Numbered from the stretch's first letter, positions 1 to 9,348 are shown. The stretch: 56,472 bases of DNA from Xenophilus sp. L33 (GCF_009765735.1 NZ_LMUW01000087.1:1-56472); one strand, 5' to 3'. Numbers and translations are program-made. Notes: generated from the letters alone by a model not told the origin.

Positions 1-168
1 GCCGCGTTCACCGCGCTCGCCTGCCGGGCCGCATCGGCCGCCGCGGCCGCGCATGGCATCCATCGGGTTCATGCCGTCCCGGCCGCCCCAGGGGCGGTCG
101 CCGCGACCCAGACCATCGCTCCAGGCGCCCATCCGGTTGCGGTGAAGAAAGTGCTTGAAATTTCGCAT
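1..168 (-). CDS. N-terminus of a probable PadR-family regulator (partial)
   Basis: An open frame of 56 codons starts at 168 and runs off the left edge of the window. Its ATG is preceded by an AGAGGAC ribosome-binding site. The visible residues begin MRNFKHFLHRNRMG and continue as a Gly/Arg/Met-rich, disordered stretch. Such Gly/His/Arg-rich leaders are common in front of the winged-helix domain of PadR-type regulators, for example YqjI-like metal sensors. The helix-turn-helix itself lies outside the window, so the assignment is inference. A perfect palindrome in the divergent intergenic region fits an autoregulator. It could instead be another Gly/Arg-rich small protein. Confidence 0.4.
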   Translation of the reverse strand, partial: MRNFKHFLHRNRMGAWSDGLGRGDRPWGGRDGMNPMDAMRGRGGRCGPAGERGERG

Positions 169-203
169 GAGGAAGTCCTCTAAGTAGTAATCTGATTGGC
201 AAA

Positions 204-213
204 AGATATATCT
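204..213. promoter_or_regulatory. Perfect 10-bp palindrome AGATATATCT between divergent genes
   Basis: AGATATATCT is its own reverse complement and lies 36 bases upstream of the leftward start at 168 and 59 bases upstream of the rightward start at 273. The AT-rich segment stands out in a GC-rich window. It could be the operator of the PadR-like gene, or simply contain a -10 element. A second imperfect arm pair, AGTCG and CGACT, lies about 15 bases further right. Confidence 0.35.
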
Positions 214-272
214 GAATACGATCTGAGTCAAGTCGTTTCACCCGACTCGGTGCAGGGTTAGCATCTCGTCCC

Positions 273-1460
273 ATGAACGACACCGCCCGCCTTCCCGGTC
301 ACAGATTCCTCCATTCGCCCGGCCCGACCCGCGTCCCGGACGAGGTGCTGCACGCCATGAGCCGGCAGCCGATGGACCTGGCCGATCCGCGCCTGGAAGC
401 CACCATCGCCGCTTGCGAAAGCGGCCTGAAGCGCCTCGTCGGCAGCCCGGCATCGGACGTCTTCCTCTACGCCGCCAACGGCCACGGCGCCTGGGAGGCG
501 GTGATCGCCAACCTGGTCGCGCCGGGGCAGACGGTGCTGATTCCCGGCACCGGCCACTTCTCGGAATCCTGGGCGGTCGAGACCGAGGCGCTCGGCCGGC
601 GCGTGCTGCGCACGCCCTGGGTCGAGGGTCAGCCGATCGACCCGGCGGTGGTCGAGGCGGCCCTGCGCGAGGACGTCGGGCGCGAGATCGTCGCGGTGCT
701 GGTGGTCCACACCGACACCGCCAGCAGCCTCAGCAACGACCTGGCCGCGTTGCGTGCCGCCATCGACCGCAGCGGCCATCCGGCGCTCTTCGTGGTCGAC
801 GTGGTGGCATCGCTCGCGGCGGCGCCCTTCGACATGGACGCGCTGCGTGCCAATGTGGCGATCGGCGCCAGCCAGAAGGGCCTGATGGTGCCGCCCGGCC
901 TGGCCTTCGTCGCGGTCGACGCGGCGGCGATGGAGCTGTCGCGCCGCAACCCGGCGCCGCGCTACTACTGGGACTGGCGCTCGCGCCAGAGCCCGCTGGC
1001 CTACCGCAAGTTCTGCGGCACGCCGCCGCAGAGCCTGCTGGCCGGCATGGAGGCCGCGCTCGGGCTGATCTTCAGCGAAGGCCTCGACGCGGTGCACGCG
1101 CGGCACCGGCGCATCGCCGAGGCGGTGCACGCCGCGGTCGAGGCCTGGAGCGAAGGCGGCGCGCTGCGTCTCTTCTGCCAGGTGCCGGCGGCGCGCTCGG
1201 TCTCGGTCACCACCATCGCGGTCGGGTCGGGCATCGAACCGGAGGCGATGCGCAGCGTGGCGCGCGAGCGCTTCCAGGTCGCGCTCGCAGGCGGTCTCGG
1301 CCCGCTGGCCGGCCGGGCCTTCCGCATCGGCCACCTGGGCGACATGAACCCGGCCATGATCCTCGGCTGCCTGGGCGGCGTCGAGGCGGCGATGACGGTG
1401 CAGATGATTCCGTTCGGCCGCGGCGGGCTGGAACGGGCGGTGGCGCGGCTGGCGGCCTGA
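273..1460 (+). CDS. Class V PLP-dependent aminotransferase (serine/alanine-glyoxylate type)
   Basis: The 395-residue protein matches the class V (fold type I) aminotransferases that include serine-glyoxylate and alanine-glyoxylate aminotransferase. It begins with the family's HSPGPTRVP motif and has a cofactor-phosphate segment AANGHGAWEAV near residues 67-77. The Schiff-base lysine is K202 in GASQKGLMVPPG. The length is normal for the family. The likely reaction is transfer of an amino group to glyoxylate or a similar oxo-acid, in the cytoplasm. The preferred amino donor cannot be read from the sequence. No strong Shine-Dalgarno precedes the ATG. It stands alone, divergent from the PadR-like gene and convergent with the MscS gene. 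Confidence 0.85.
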   Translation: MNDTARLPGHRFLHSPGPTRVPDEVLHAMSRQPMDLADPRLEATIAACESGLKRLVGSPASDVFLYAANGHGAWEAVIANLVAPGQTVLIPGTGHFSESWAVETEALGRRVLRTPWVEGQPIDPAVVEAALREDVGREIVAVLVVHTDTASSLSNDLAALRAAIDRSGHPALFVVDVVASLAAAPFDMDALRANVAIGASQKGLMVPPGLAFVAVDAAAMELSRRNPAPRYYWDWRSRQSPLAYRKFCGTPPQSLLAGMEAALGLIFSEGLDAVHARHRRIAEAVHAAVEAWSEGGALRLFCQVPAARSVSVTTIAVGSGIEPEAMRSVARERFQVALAGGLGPLAGRAFRIGHLGDMNPAMILGCLGGVEAAMTVQMIPFGRGGLERAVARLAA

Positions 1461-1476
1461 GCGACCGTCGGCAGCT

Positions 1477-2616
1477 TCAGCGGCTGCGCAGTCGCGCGGC
1501 CGCGTCCTCGAACCGCGTCTCCCGCGTCTCCCGGCCCGCTTGCGCGTCGGACCCGCGCATCGGCTCGGCCGCCGCGCCGCTCGGCGCCTCGAAGCGCATC
1601 CGCGGCAGGGATTCCGGATATTCGCGCTGCATGAAGTCGATCAGGCCTTCGCGCACCGTGCAGCGCAGGTCGAAGGCCAGCGCCGACGAGGCCGCGGTGC
1701 ACAGGATGCGCAGTTGCATCGTGCGCTCGGTGGCGTCGGTCACGCGCAGGTTGAAGAAGCGGCCGTCCCATTCGGGCGCCGCCTTGACGATGCGCTCGAC
1801 CTCGGCCCGGAGCGGCGCCAGCGGCGTGGCGAAGTCGACGTTGAGGAAGACCGAGCCGAGCAGCTGCGAATCCTGCCGGGTCCAGTTCTGGAACGGATGC
1901 TCGATGAAGTAGGTGAGCGGCAGGATCAGCCGCCGGTCGTCCCAGATCCGCACCACCACGAAGGTGCCGTTGATCTCCTCGACCCGGCCCCATTCGCCCT
2001 CGACCACCAGCACGTCGTCCAGCCGGATCGGCTGCGCCAGCGCGATCTGCAGCCCGGCGATCAGGTTGCTGAAGACCGGCTTGGCCGCCAGGCCGGCGAC
2101 GATACCGATGACGCCGGCCGAGGCCAGCAAGCTGGCACCGACCTGCCGCGCGCCCGGGAAGGTCATCAGCATCAGCGCCGCGCCGGCCACCAGCAGCACC
2201 GAGTTGGCGGTGCGCGCCAGCACCCGCGCCTGGGTCAGCACGCGGCGCGCCTCCAGGTTGTCGCGGACGTCGGAAGGGTGCTGCTTGACCATGCCCTCGG
2301 CGAAGCCGCTGACCGCCCGCACCGCCAGCCAGGTCGCTGTCGCGATCAGGCACAGCCCTGTCAGGTGGCGGACGTTGCCGATGAAGCGCAGGTCGTCCGG
2401 CGCTGCCTGCCAGACCAGCTGCAGCAGCACCAGCGGCAGCACCGCCCTGGCCGGCGGCCGGATTTTCAGAAGCATCGCGTTCAGCACCGGCACCGAGCGG
2501 GTGAAGCGTTCGAGCAGCGGCCCGCAGACCCGGAGCACCGCCAGCGACATCGGCACCGCGAGCAGCGCCACCACCAGCGGTCCGAACCAGGGATTGGCGA
2601 GCAGGGCGTCGGTCAT
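1477..2616 (-). CDS. MscS-family mechanosensitive ion channel
   Basis: A 379-residue inner-membrane protein of the small-conductance mechanosensitive channel family, which releases solutes on hypo-osmotic shock. Hydrophobic helices lie at about 11-30, 55-70, 85-103 and 138-152. The pore helix and start of the beta domain read GVIGIVAGLAAKPVFSNLI from residue 168, followed by the LDDVLVVEGEWGRVEEI beta-domain motif. I chose the ATG at 2616 (MTDALLANPW); the reading frame stays open further upstream, but those residues are Arg/Pro-rich and overlap the FUSC gene. It lies 10 bases downstream of the FUSC gene on the same strand and probably shares its transcript. The C-terminal 50 residues are charged and variable. 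Confidence 0.85.
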   Translation of the reverse strand: MTDALLANPWFGPLVVALLAVPMSLAVLRVCGPLLERFTRSVPVLNAMLLKIRPPARAVLPLVLLQLVWQAAPDDLRFIGNVRHLTGLCLIATATWLAVRAVSGFAEGMVKQHPSDVRDNLEARRVLTQARVLARTANSVLLVAGAALMLMTFPGARQVGASLLASAGVIGIVAGLAAKPVFSNLIAGLQIALAQPIRLDDVLVVEGEWGRVEEINGTFVVVRIWDDRRLILPLTYFIEHPFQNWTRQDSQLLGSVFLNVDFATPLAPLRAEVERIVKAAPEWDGRFFNLRVTDATERTMQLRILCTAASSALAFDLRCTVREGLIDFMQREYPESLPRMRFEAPSGAAAEPMRGSDAQAGRETRETRFEDAAARLRSR

Positions 2617-2626
2617 GGGAAAGCGT

Positions 2627-4903
2627 TCAGATCGTCGAGCGGGTGGTCGAGGCGCCGCTCGACGCGGTGTCGCTGCCGGGCGTGCCTTCGGCGAGGGGTT
2701 GCAGGATGCGTGCCGCATCGTCGCGCAACTGGGCGGCGATGCCGGTGGCCAGGTCGAGCCGACGCAGCAGCCAGGGCGTGATGTCGTTGTCGAAGGGGTC
2801 GGGCAGCGGGATCTGGCCGGTCAGCGCGCTGGCGGGCGCGCCTTCCGGCACGGCAGGGCCGCTGATCGGCGCCTGCGAGATGCTGTCCTCGATGCGCTGG
2901 GCGGTGCGCGCCAGCGGGCCTTCGATCTCGCCGAGGTTGAGCCGGTCGCGGCGCAGCACCAGCATCGACTTCACCGCGCTCAGCTGGGCCAGCAGCTGGT
3001 AGCTGTGGGCCTGCAAATGCTCCAGTGGCGCCAGCGGCGGGCGCACCGCGCGCGGCTCCGACAGCGAGCGCTGCGTGGCCTGCACCAGCGCCGAGAGGCT
3101 GTCGAAGGCCTCGCGCCGGGCCAGCCGCCATTCCAGCTCGGGGCTGGTCTCGACCTCGCTGAACTGGCCCAGGCCGAGCGCCAGCTTGGCGTGCCGGGCC
3201 TGCGCCTTGAGCACCCGCGCCACCAGCGCCGGAATCTGGGTGCGTTCCCAGGACGGCAGCACGTAGCAGAAGGCCCAGGCGATCGAGGCGCCGATGAGCG
3301 TGTCGGAGATGCGTTCGAAGAGCGTGAAGGTGGTGCTGACGCCGTTGTTCAGCATGTGGGCCTGCACCAGCCCCAGCACCGTCGCCGCCACCGCGGTGAC
3401 CATGTAGCGCCGCACCGCGAAGCTGTGGGCGATGCCCTGCGCCACCGTGATCGTGGTCAGCAGCGCCAGCGGCGAAGGATGGGTCGACAGGATCAGCAAC
3501 GTCAGCACGCAGCCGAAGAGCGTGCCCGCGACCCGGTGGTTGCGCCGCTCGAGCGTCTGCGCGAGGCTGCCGCGCAGCACCACCACGATGGTCAGCAGGA
3601 TCCAGTATTCGTGCGAGCCCCAGGGCATCGCCAGCGCCACGCAGTAGCCGACCGCGATCGCCAGCGAGGCGCGGATCGCATGGCGCAGCGGTGGCGCGTC
3701 CCAGCGCCAGAGCGCCAGGAAGGGCCGCACCGACCAGCGGGTCGGGCTGACGAACATCTGCCAGCTGGCGCGCACCACCGCCAGGTCGGGCTGCAGGTCG
3801 CCGCGGGCCAGGCCCGACAGGTGCAGCAGCTCGTCGTTGATGTGGCCGACACGGCTGGCCAGTCCGCGCGCGAGCAGCTCCGGTGTCGGGCCGGTGAGCA
3901 CCGACGGGCCGCCGGCGCCGCGGTCGTCGTCGATGTGGATCGCCATCAGCTCGGGCCGGCGGTCGACCACCGCTGCCGGGTGGCGCCCCAGCAGCAGCGA
4001 ATCGGCCAGGGCCGCGGTGTCGCGCGCGACCTGCTCCAGCACCCGGCGCAACTCGCGCAGAGCCCGGGCGTGGCCCGGATGCGCCCGCAGCGCGTCGAGG
4101 TCGAGCTCGCTCGCCAGCAGCAGGTCGCGCAGCTCGAGCACCGTCATCAGCATGCCGGCCAGGCGCTGGCGGCGCGGCGTGCGCGGCGATTCGAGCACGA
4201 TGTCGCGGGTGGCCTGCAGCAGGTCGGCCAGCGCCGCCTGCTCGCGCAGCAGCTGCCCGAGCAGCGGCGCCGGCGTCTCGCGCACGTCGCCGGATTCGTC
4301 GAGCGGCGTGAACTGGCGCGCCTGGGTGCGCATCAGGGCCGCCACCGAGAGCAGCAGGTCGGCCATGACCTGCACGCGGTAGCGGCCGTTCAGCGCCAGG
4401 TTGGCCAGCGTGGCGTAGACGACGTAGAGGCCGGCGCCCAGGCCGTAGTGCCAGGCGCGCTGCAGCGCCTCGGCGGTGTCGAGCGGCGCCGGCGTGGCGA
4501 CCGAGAAGATCACCGACAACATGACCGAGATCGCGATCGGGATGCCGCGCTTGCCCCAGGCCATCGCCAGGAAGGCCAGGAAGGTCGCCGGCACCAGCAG
4601 CAGGCCCAGCTCCAGCGGCATCGCATGCAGCAGCTGGACGCAGAAGAAGAGCGGCAGGCCGATCAGCGGCGCCGGCAGCATCTGCAGGAACTTGCCGCGG
4701 CGCGGCGCCGGGAAGTCGGGCGGCGTGCTGACCAGCACCCCGACCGAGGCGGCCGAGGCCGCCAGCGGGCCGAGCCACAGGTGGATGCCGCCCGAGATGA
4801 GCAGCAACCCGAAGGCCACCGACAGCCCGCTGGTGATGTAGTGGCCGAGCGCGAACCGCATGGCCGCGCGGCCGCGAGTGACGACGGCGCGCTGCGCCTG
4901 CAT
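2627..4903 (-). CDS. FUSC/YccS-family inner-membrane protein
   Basis: A 758-residue protein with the duplicated architecture of the FUSC family (YccS/AaeB-like). There is an N-terminal block of about six membrane helices, a long cytoplasmic stretch from about residue 200 to 410, a second block of helices around 420-560 containing AMPWGSHEYWILLTIVVV, and a cytoplasmic tail. Family members are putative exporters of aromatic acids or other small molecules; the substrate here is unknown. The ATG shares one base with the suhB stop (TGATG), which points to translational coupling. A later in-frame ATG at 4861 is a possible alternative start. Confidence 0.8.
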   Translation of the reverse strand: MQAQRAVVTRGRAAMRFALGHYITSGLSVAFGLLLISGGIHLWLGPLAASAASVGVLVSTPPDFPAPRRGKFLQMLPAPLIGLPLFFCVQLLHAMPLELGLLLVPATFLAFLAMAWGKRGIPIAISVMLSVIFSVATPAPLDTAEALQRAWHYGLGAGLYVVYATLANLALNGRYRVQVMADLLLSVAALMRTQARQFTPLDESGDVRETPAPLLGQLLREQAALADLLQATRDIVLESPRTPRRQRLAGMLMTVLELRDLLLASELDLDALRAHPGHARALRELRRVLEQVARDTAALADSLLLGRHPAAVVDRRPELMAIHIDDDRGAGGPSVLTGPTPELLARGLASRVGHINDELLHLSGLARGDLQPDLAVVRASWQMFVSPTRWSVRPFLALWRWDAPPLRHAIRASLAIAVGYCVALAMPWGSHEYWILLTIVVVLRGSLAQTLERRNHRVAGTLFGCVLTLLILSTHPSPLALLTTITVAQGIAHSFAVRRYMVTAVAATVLGLVQAHMLNNGVSTTFTLFERISDTLIGASIAWAFCYVLPSWERTQIPALVARVLKAQARHAKLALGLGQFSEVETSPELEWRLARREAFDSLSALVQATQRSLSEPRAVRPPLAPLEHLQAHSYQLLAQLSAVKSMLVLRRDRLNLGEIEGPLARTAQRIEDSISQAPISGPAVPEGAPASALTGQIPLPDPFDNDITPWLLRRLDLATGIAAQLRDDAARILQPLAEGTPGSDTASSGASTTRSTI

Positions 4904-5940
4904 CACTTGGCGGAGTTGTCGCCCTCGGCGGGCGTGGTGGAGGCGTCGCGGCGGATGCGCGTGAGCTTGCGCGGCGCGGCGGCGGGCGCCTTGGCGGCGG
5001 TGCCTTCGTCGGCCACCTCGGAGTCGGTGCTCGTCGCCTCGACCGTGCTGCGGGCGTAGACGTCGGCACCGGCGGACGACGGGTCGACCGCGCGGATGCG
5101 GTCGCTGGCGCGCAGCTTGTCGTCGACGCCGGCGAACTTGGAATACTTGGCCAGGAGCGGCACCAGCTGGCCGTAGATGCGCGGCGCGCCGGCCAGGCAT
5201 TCGCGCTGGTCGAGGAATTCCGGCTCGCCGGTGAAGTTGCCGATCAGGCCGCCGGCCTCGGTCACCAGCAGCGAGCCGGCGGCGATGTCCCAGCTGTTCA
5301 GGCCGGTCTCGAAGAAGGCGTCGGTGAAGCCGGCCGCCACGTAGGCCAGGTCGAGCGCGGCCGCGCCCGGGCGGCGCAGGCCGGCGGCGCGCGGCATCAG
5401 GTCGGCCATGATGGCCAGGTACTGCTTGAAGTTGTCGCCGGTGCGGAACGGGAAGCCGGTGGAGATGAGGCACTCGTTCAGCCGGGTGCGCTTGCTCACG
5501 CGCAGGCGCCGGTCGTTCATGTAGGCGCCGCGGCCCTTGGTGGCGGTGAACAGGTCGTTGCGGCTCGGGTCGTAGATGACCGCCTGCTCGACCTTGCCGC
5601 GCACGGCCAGCGCGATCGACACGCAATAGACCGGGAAGCCGTGGATGAAGTTGGTGGTGCCGTCGAGCGGATCGATGATCCAGACGAATTCGGAGTCCTT
5701 GGCGCCGTGCTCGGAGCCCGATTCCTCGGCCAGGATGCCGTGCCCCGGATAGGCGGTTAGCAAGGTCTCGATGATGACCTTCTCGCTCGCGTGATCGACT
5801 TCGGTGACGAAGTCGTTGACCTGCTTTTGCGACACGCGCACCGCTTCGACGTCGAGCGCGGCCCGGTTGATGATGGCGCCGGCGGCGCGGGCGGCCTTGA
5901 CGGCCACGTTGAGCATGGGATGCAGGTTGGGGGACGACAT
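4903..5940 (-). CDS. suhB: Inositol-1-monophosphatase family protein SuhB with C-terminal tail
   Basis: The catalytic part has all hallmarks of the Mg2+-dependent inositol monophosphatase family: [12 protein letters not shown] near residue 43, EESG at 72-75, the metal-binding [11 protein letters not shown] at 88-98 and NSWDIAAG at 215-222. SuhB hydrolyses inositol-1-phosphate and, in enterobacteria, joins the rRNA antitermination complex. Typical SuhB ends near residue 267; this protein has 345 residues. The additional tail, from about 275, is rich in Ala, Ser, Thr and charged residues and looks disordered. The stop overlaps the start of the FUSC gene. The start at 5940 ([10 protein letters not shown]) gives the family's usual N-terminus. 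Confidence 0.88.
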   Translation of the reverse strand: MSSPNLHPMLNVAVKAARAAGAIINRAALDVEAVRVSQKQVNDFVTEVDHASEKVIIETLLTAYPGHGILAEESGSEHGAKDSEFVWIIDPLDGTTNFIHGFPVYCVSIALAVRGKVEQAVIYDPSRNDLFTATKGRGAYMNDRRLRVSKRTRLNECLISTGFPFRTGDNFKQYLAIMADLMPRAAGLRRPGAAALDLAYVAAGFTDAFFETGLNSWDIAAGSLLVTEAGGLIGNFTGEPEFLDQRECLAGAPRIYGQLVPLLAKYSKFAGVDDKLRASDRIRAVDPSSAGADVYARSTVEATSTDSEVADEGTAAKAPAAAPRKLTRIRRDASTTPAEGDNSAK

Positions 5941-6061
5941 GAATTGTGCGAAGAACAAGAAAGGCCGGCGATCGGCCCCTGGAAGGGCGGCCCGGCGATG
6001 CGGGCGGCGAGAATCGGGCATTTTACCGGCTCCGCCAAGGCGAGCCCGTGACGCTTCGCAC

Positions 6062-6823
6062 ATGCGCACCCGTTTCATCCTCATCCAGACCAGCCATGCC
6101 GGCAATGTCGGCGCCGCCGCCCGCGCCATGAAGACCATGGGCTTCGCCGACCTGGTGCTGGTGGCGCCGCGCTGGGCCAACGTGCTGCGGCGCGAGGAGA
6201 CCATCCAGCGCGCCAGCGGCGCGCTCGACGTGCTGGCCAACGCCCGCATCGTCGAGACGCTCGACGAGGCGCTCGACGGCCTCACCCACCTGTGCGCCAC
6301 CGCCATGATCTCGCGCGACTTCGGGCCTCCGACCCGCACGCCGCGCCAGCACCTGGAGCCGCTCGCCAAGGGCCCCGAGCAGCATGTCGGCTTCCTCTTC
6401 GGCTCCGAGCGCTTCGGCATGCGCAACGAGGACGTCTACCGCTGCAACGTGGCGCTCAGCATCCCGACCGACCCCAGCTTCGGCTCGCTCAACCTCGGCG
6501 CCGCGATCCAGGTGATCGCCTACGAATGGCGGCTGGCGCTCGGCGGCTACGCGGTGCGGGAAGCCGCCCCGCAACCCGCCGCCGCCGACGCGCAAGCGCT
6601 GGCCGGCATGCTGGCGCACTGGGAGAGCGCGCTGGTCGACATCGGCTTCCTCGACCCGGAGGCGCCCAAGAAGCTCATGCCGCGGCTGCAGCAGCTCTTC
6701 AACCGAGCCCAGCCGAGCGCCGAGGAGATCCACATCCTGCGCGGCATCGCCAAGGCGATGGCGCAGCCGCAGCGCCCGGGCGCGAAGACCCCGGCGCCGG
6801 TGCGCGACGACCCGGCCCCTTAG
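6062..6823 (+). CDS. trmJ: tRNA (cytidine/uridine-2'-O)-methyltransferase TrmJ
   Basis: A 253-residue SPOUT-fold RNA methyltransferase. The N-terminus shows the family motif [14 protein letters not shown]. The knotted AdoMet-binding site is visible as [13 protein letters not shown] and [20 protein letters not shown]-terminal helical region of about 85 residues follows, as in TrmJ proteins of normal length. TrmJ methylates the ribose of nucleotide 32 in the tRNA anticodon loop using S-adenosylmethionine. The start at 6062 gives the usual [13 protein letters not shown]-terminus. It is divergent from suhB across 121 bases and is followed by cysE on the same strand after 32 bases. Confidence 0.9.
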   Translation: MRTRFILIQTSHAGNVGAAARAMKTMGFADLVLVAPRWANVLRREETIQRASGALDVLANARIVETLDEALDGLTHLCATAMISRDFGPPTRTPRQHLEPLAKGPEQHVGFLFGSERFGMRNEDVYRCNVALSIPTDPSFGSLNLGAAIQVIAYEWRLALGGYAVREAAPQPAAADAQALAGMLAHWESALVDIGFLDPEAPKKLMPRLQQLFNRAQPSAEEIHILRGIAKAMAQPQRPGAKTPAPVRDDPAP

Positions 6824-6855
6824 ACTTTGCGGTCCTGTCGATATCACTCAGAACC

Positions 6856-7626
6856 ATGTTCTCGCGGCTGCGCTCCGACCTCCAATGCATCCTCGACCGC
6901 GACCCGGCGGCCCGCACCCGCTGGGAAGTGCTCACGCTCTATCCCGGCCTGCACGCCGTGGTGCTGCATCGGCTGGCCCACTGGTGCTGGACGCACCGGC
7001 TGCGCTGGTTCGGCCGCTTCGTCTCGCAGTTCTCGCGCCGGCTGACCGGGATCGAGATCCATCCGGGCGCGGTGGTCGGCGAGCGGGTCTTCTTCGACCA
7101 CGGCATGGGCGTGGTGGTCGGCGAGACCGCCGAGATCGGCGACGGCTGCACCATCTACCAGGGCGTCACGCTCGGCGGCACCTCGCTCTACAAGGGCGCC
7201 AAGCGGCATCCGACGCTCGGGCGCAACGTGGTGGTGAGTGCCGGCGCCAAGGTGCTGGGCGGCTTCGTGGTCGGCGACGGCGCCAAGATCGGCAGCAACG
7301 CGGTGGTCATCAAGCCGGTGCCGGCCGGCGCGACCGCGGTCGGCATCCCGGCGCGGATCATCCCGTCCAAGGCCGGCGAGAGCGCCGACGCCACCCCTCC
7401 GGCGCCCAAGTTCTCGGCCTACGGCATCACGCTGGAAGACGATCCGCTCAGCCAGGCGCTCAAGGGCCTGATCGACAACGCCTCCGGGCAGGAGCACCAG
7501 ATCGCGCTGCTCTGGAAGGCGATCGAGGCGCTGGCGGCCCAGCCCGGCAAGAAGGATTGCGTGCCCGGCGACGCGGCGCGCGAGGAATGCTTCGAGGCCG
7601 AGCGCCTGGCCCAACTCGTCAAGTGA
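6856..7626 (+). CDS. cysE: Serine O-acetyltransferase
   Basis: A 256-residue left-handed beta-helix acetyltransferase of the CysE type. It transfers acetyl from acetyl-CoA to L-serine, the first step of cysteine synthesis. The hexapeptide region contains IEIHPGAVVGERVFFDHGMG, with the catalytic DHG, then GETAEIGDG and the acetyl-CoA-side GGTSLYKGAKRHPTLG. The N-terminal helical part is shorter than in E. coli CysE. An extra C-terminal helical extension of about 70 residues carries two cysteines. The last eight bases overlap, tail to tail, the end of the osmoprotectant ABC gene. Confidence 0.9.
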   Translation: MFSRLRSDLQCILDRDPAARTRWEVLTLYPGLHAVVLHRLAHWCWTHRLRWFGRFVSQFSRRLTGIEIHPGAVVGERVFFDHGMGVVVGETAEIGDGCTIYQGVTLGGTSLYKGAKRHPTLGRNVVVSAGAKVLGGFVVGDGAKIGSNAVVIKPVPAGATAVGIPARIIPSKAGESADATPPAPKFSAYGITLEDDPLSQALKGLIDNASGQEHQIALLWKAIEALAAQPGKKDCVPGDAAREECFEAERLAQLVK

Positions 7627-9193
7627 AGTTGCGGCTGCGGCGGATCGCGTACTCGATCAGCTCGAACAGCGCCTCGCTCAGCAGCGCCAGCACCGCGGCC
7701 GGCACCGCGCCGGCCACCATCAGTCCGCGGTCGTTGAGCGCCAGCCCGGTCACGATCCGTTCGCCGTAGCCGCCGGCGCCGATGAAGGCGGCGATGGTGG
7801 CGGTGCCGATCGCGATCGTGGTGGCGGTGCGGATGCCGGCGACCAGGGTCGGCAAGGCCAACGGCAGCAGCACCAGCCGCATGCTCTGGCCGCTGGTCAT
7901 GCCGAGCGCGGTGCCGGCCTGGCGCAACTCGGTCGACACGCCCGAGAGGCCGGTGACCGTGTTGCGCATGATCGGCAGCAGCGAATAGAGCGTCAGCGCG
8001 ATCAATGCCGGCACGATGCCGATCACGCCGGTCAGCGAGATCAGCACCGCCAGCATCGCCAAGGACGGAATGGTCTGCAGGAGCCCGGTGAGGCCCAGCA
8101 CCACGGCGCGCAGCCGCGCATGCGGAAACACCAGGATGCCGAGCGGCACCGCGATCAGGATCGCCAGCCCGACCGAGAGGCCGACCAGCGTCAGGTGCTC
8201 GCGGGTCAGGCGTCCGAGGTCGCCGCCGAGAAGCTTGGCCACGAAGCCGCGCGAGGCGTTGTCAGTCTTCTGGCCGGTGGCACCCGTGTCGCCGGCCTTG
8301 GCGTTCGCCGCCGACTGCGCCAGGAAGTCGTGCGCGATCACGTCGAAGGAAACGCCCTGCAGTTCGGCGCGGGCGTTCATGCCGATCATGGCTTTCTCGT
8401 CGATGCGGCCCTGCAGCGTCTGCATCGCCGCCCACGCCTTCGGGAAGCGCTGCGGCACGTCCAGCCGATAGAGCACCACGGCGTCGTAGAGCGGGAAGTA
8501 GTGCAGGTCGTCCTCCAGCACCCGGAGGCCGAGGTGGTCGATCTTGGCGTCGGTGGTGTAGATGTCGATCACGTCGACCTGCCTGGCGGCGATGGCGTCG
8601 TAGGCCAGGCCGTGGTCGAGGCCGATCGGCTGCACCTTGAAGCCGTAGCGCGCGGCCAGGCCGGGCCAACCGTCGGCGCGGCCGATGAATTCGTTCGAGA
8701 GGCCGAGCTTCAGCTCCGGATGCCGGGCCAGGTCGCTCAGCGTGCGCAGCCCGAGCCGGTCGGCATCGGCCGCGCGCATCGCCAGCGCATAGCCGTCGTT
8801 GAAGCCGAAGGGGATCGCCACGCCCAGGCCGAGCGGCGCCAGCGCCGCGTTCATCGCCTCGGTGCTCATCGCCTGCGGGCTCTTGAGGATTTCCAGCGCG
8901 ATGGTGCCGGTGTATTCGGCGTAGAGGTCGATCGCGCCGGAGCGCAGCGCCTCGTAGACGATCGCGGTGTTGCCCAGGCCCTGCTTGACCACGGCCGGCT
9001 GCGGCAGCGCGGGCGAGGCGGTCTGCGCCAGCAGTTCGGCCAGGATGTACGACTCGGTGAATCGCTTGGAGCCGATGCTCAGGGTCTGGCCCTGCGCCTT
9101 GGCCGGCGTCGCGAGTAGTGCGGCCGCTGCCAGCAGGCCGGCAAGGCCGATCAAGACCAGCGCGAAGAGCCTGGGGCGGCGCGAGCTTTGCAT
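7619..9193 (-). CDS. Osmoprotectant ABC transporter, fused substrate-binding and permease protein
   Basis: A 524-residue fusion. After a signal sequence (about 1-34, hydrophobic core VLIGLAGLLAAAALLA), residues 35-300 form an OpuAC/ProX/OsmF-type binding domain (IGSKRFTESYILAELLAQ, then ALRSGAIDLYAEYTGT). Residues 330-524 are a ProW/OpuBB-type permease (LLQTIPSLAMLAVLISLTG, GLSGVSTELRQAGTALGM). The family imports glycine betaine, choline or related quaternary amines. Neither neighbour is an ATPase, so the nucleotide-binding subunit must be encoded elsewhere. I chose the ATG at 9193 because it directly precedes the signal peptide. It overlaps cysE by eight bases at the 3' end. Confidence 0.85.
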   Translation of the reverse strand: MQSSRRPRLFALVLIGLAGLLAAAALLATPAKAQGQTLSIGSKRFTESYILAELLAQTASPALPQPAVVKQGLGNTAIVYEALRSGAIDLYAEYTGTIALEILKSPQAMSTEAMNAALAPLGLGVAIPFGFNDGYALAMRAADADRLGLRTLSDLARHPELKLGLSNEFIGRADGWPGLAARYGFKVQPIGLDHGLAYDAIAARQVDVIDIYTTDAKIDHLGLRVLEDDLHYFPLYDAVVLYRLDVPQRFPKAWAAMQTLQGRIDEKAMIGMNARAELQGVSFDVIAHDFLAQSAANAKAGDTGATGQKTDNASRGFVAKLLGGDLGRLTREHLTLVGLSVGLAILIAVPLGILVFPHARLRAVVLGLTGLLQTIPSLAMLAVLISLTGVIGIVPALIALTLYSLLPIMRNTVTGLSGVSTELRQAGTALGMTSGQSMRLVLLPLALPTLVAGIRTATTIAIGTATIAAFIGAGGYGERIVTGLALNDRGLMVAGAVPAAVLALLSEALFELIEYAIRRSRNFT

Positions 9194-9348
9194 CGGGCCG
9201 AGTGTATCGGCGCGCCGCTGCAGCATGCGGCCCGGCCCGCGCGAGGGCCACTTCTCCTACAGCGCGTGGTGCGCGTTGCCGATGCGGGCCTCGCGCCCGG
9301 CATCGCATACTGCAAACGTGCCGACCTACTTCATCTTCCGACGACACC

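Noticed and set aside
1913..5059. Open frame of 1048 codons on the plus strand opposite the MscS, FUSC and suhB genes
   Set aside because: The translation is low-complexity and rich in Arg, Gln, His and Ser, with no domain. It is the antisense shadow expected in GC-rich coding DNA; the minus-strand genes carry clear family motifs.
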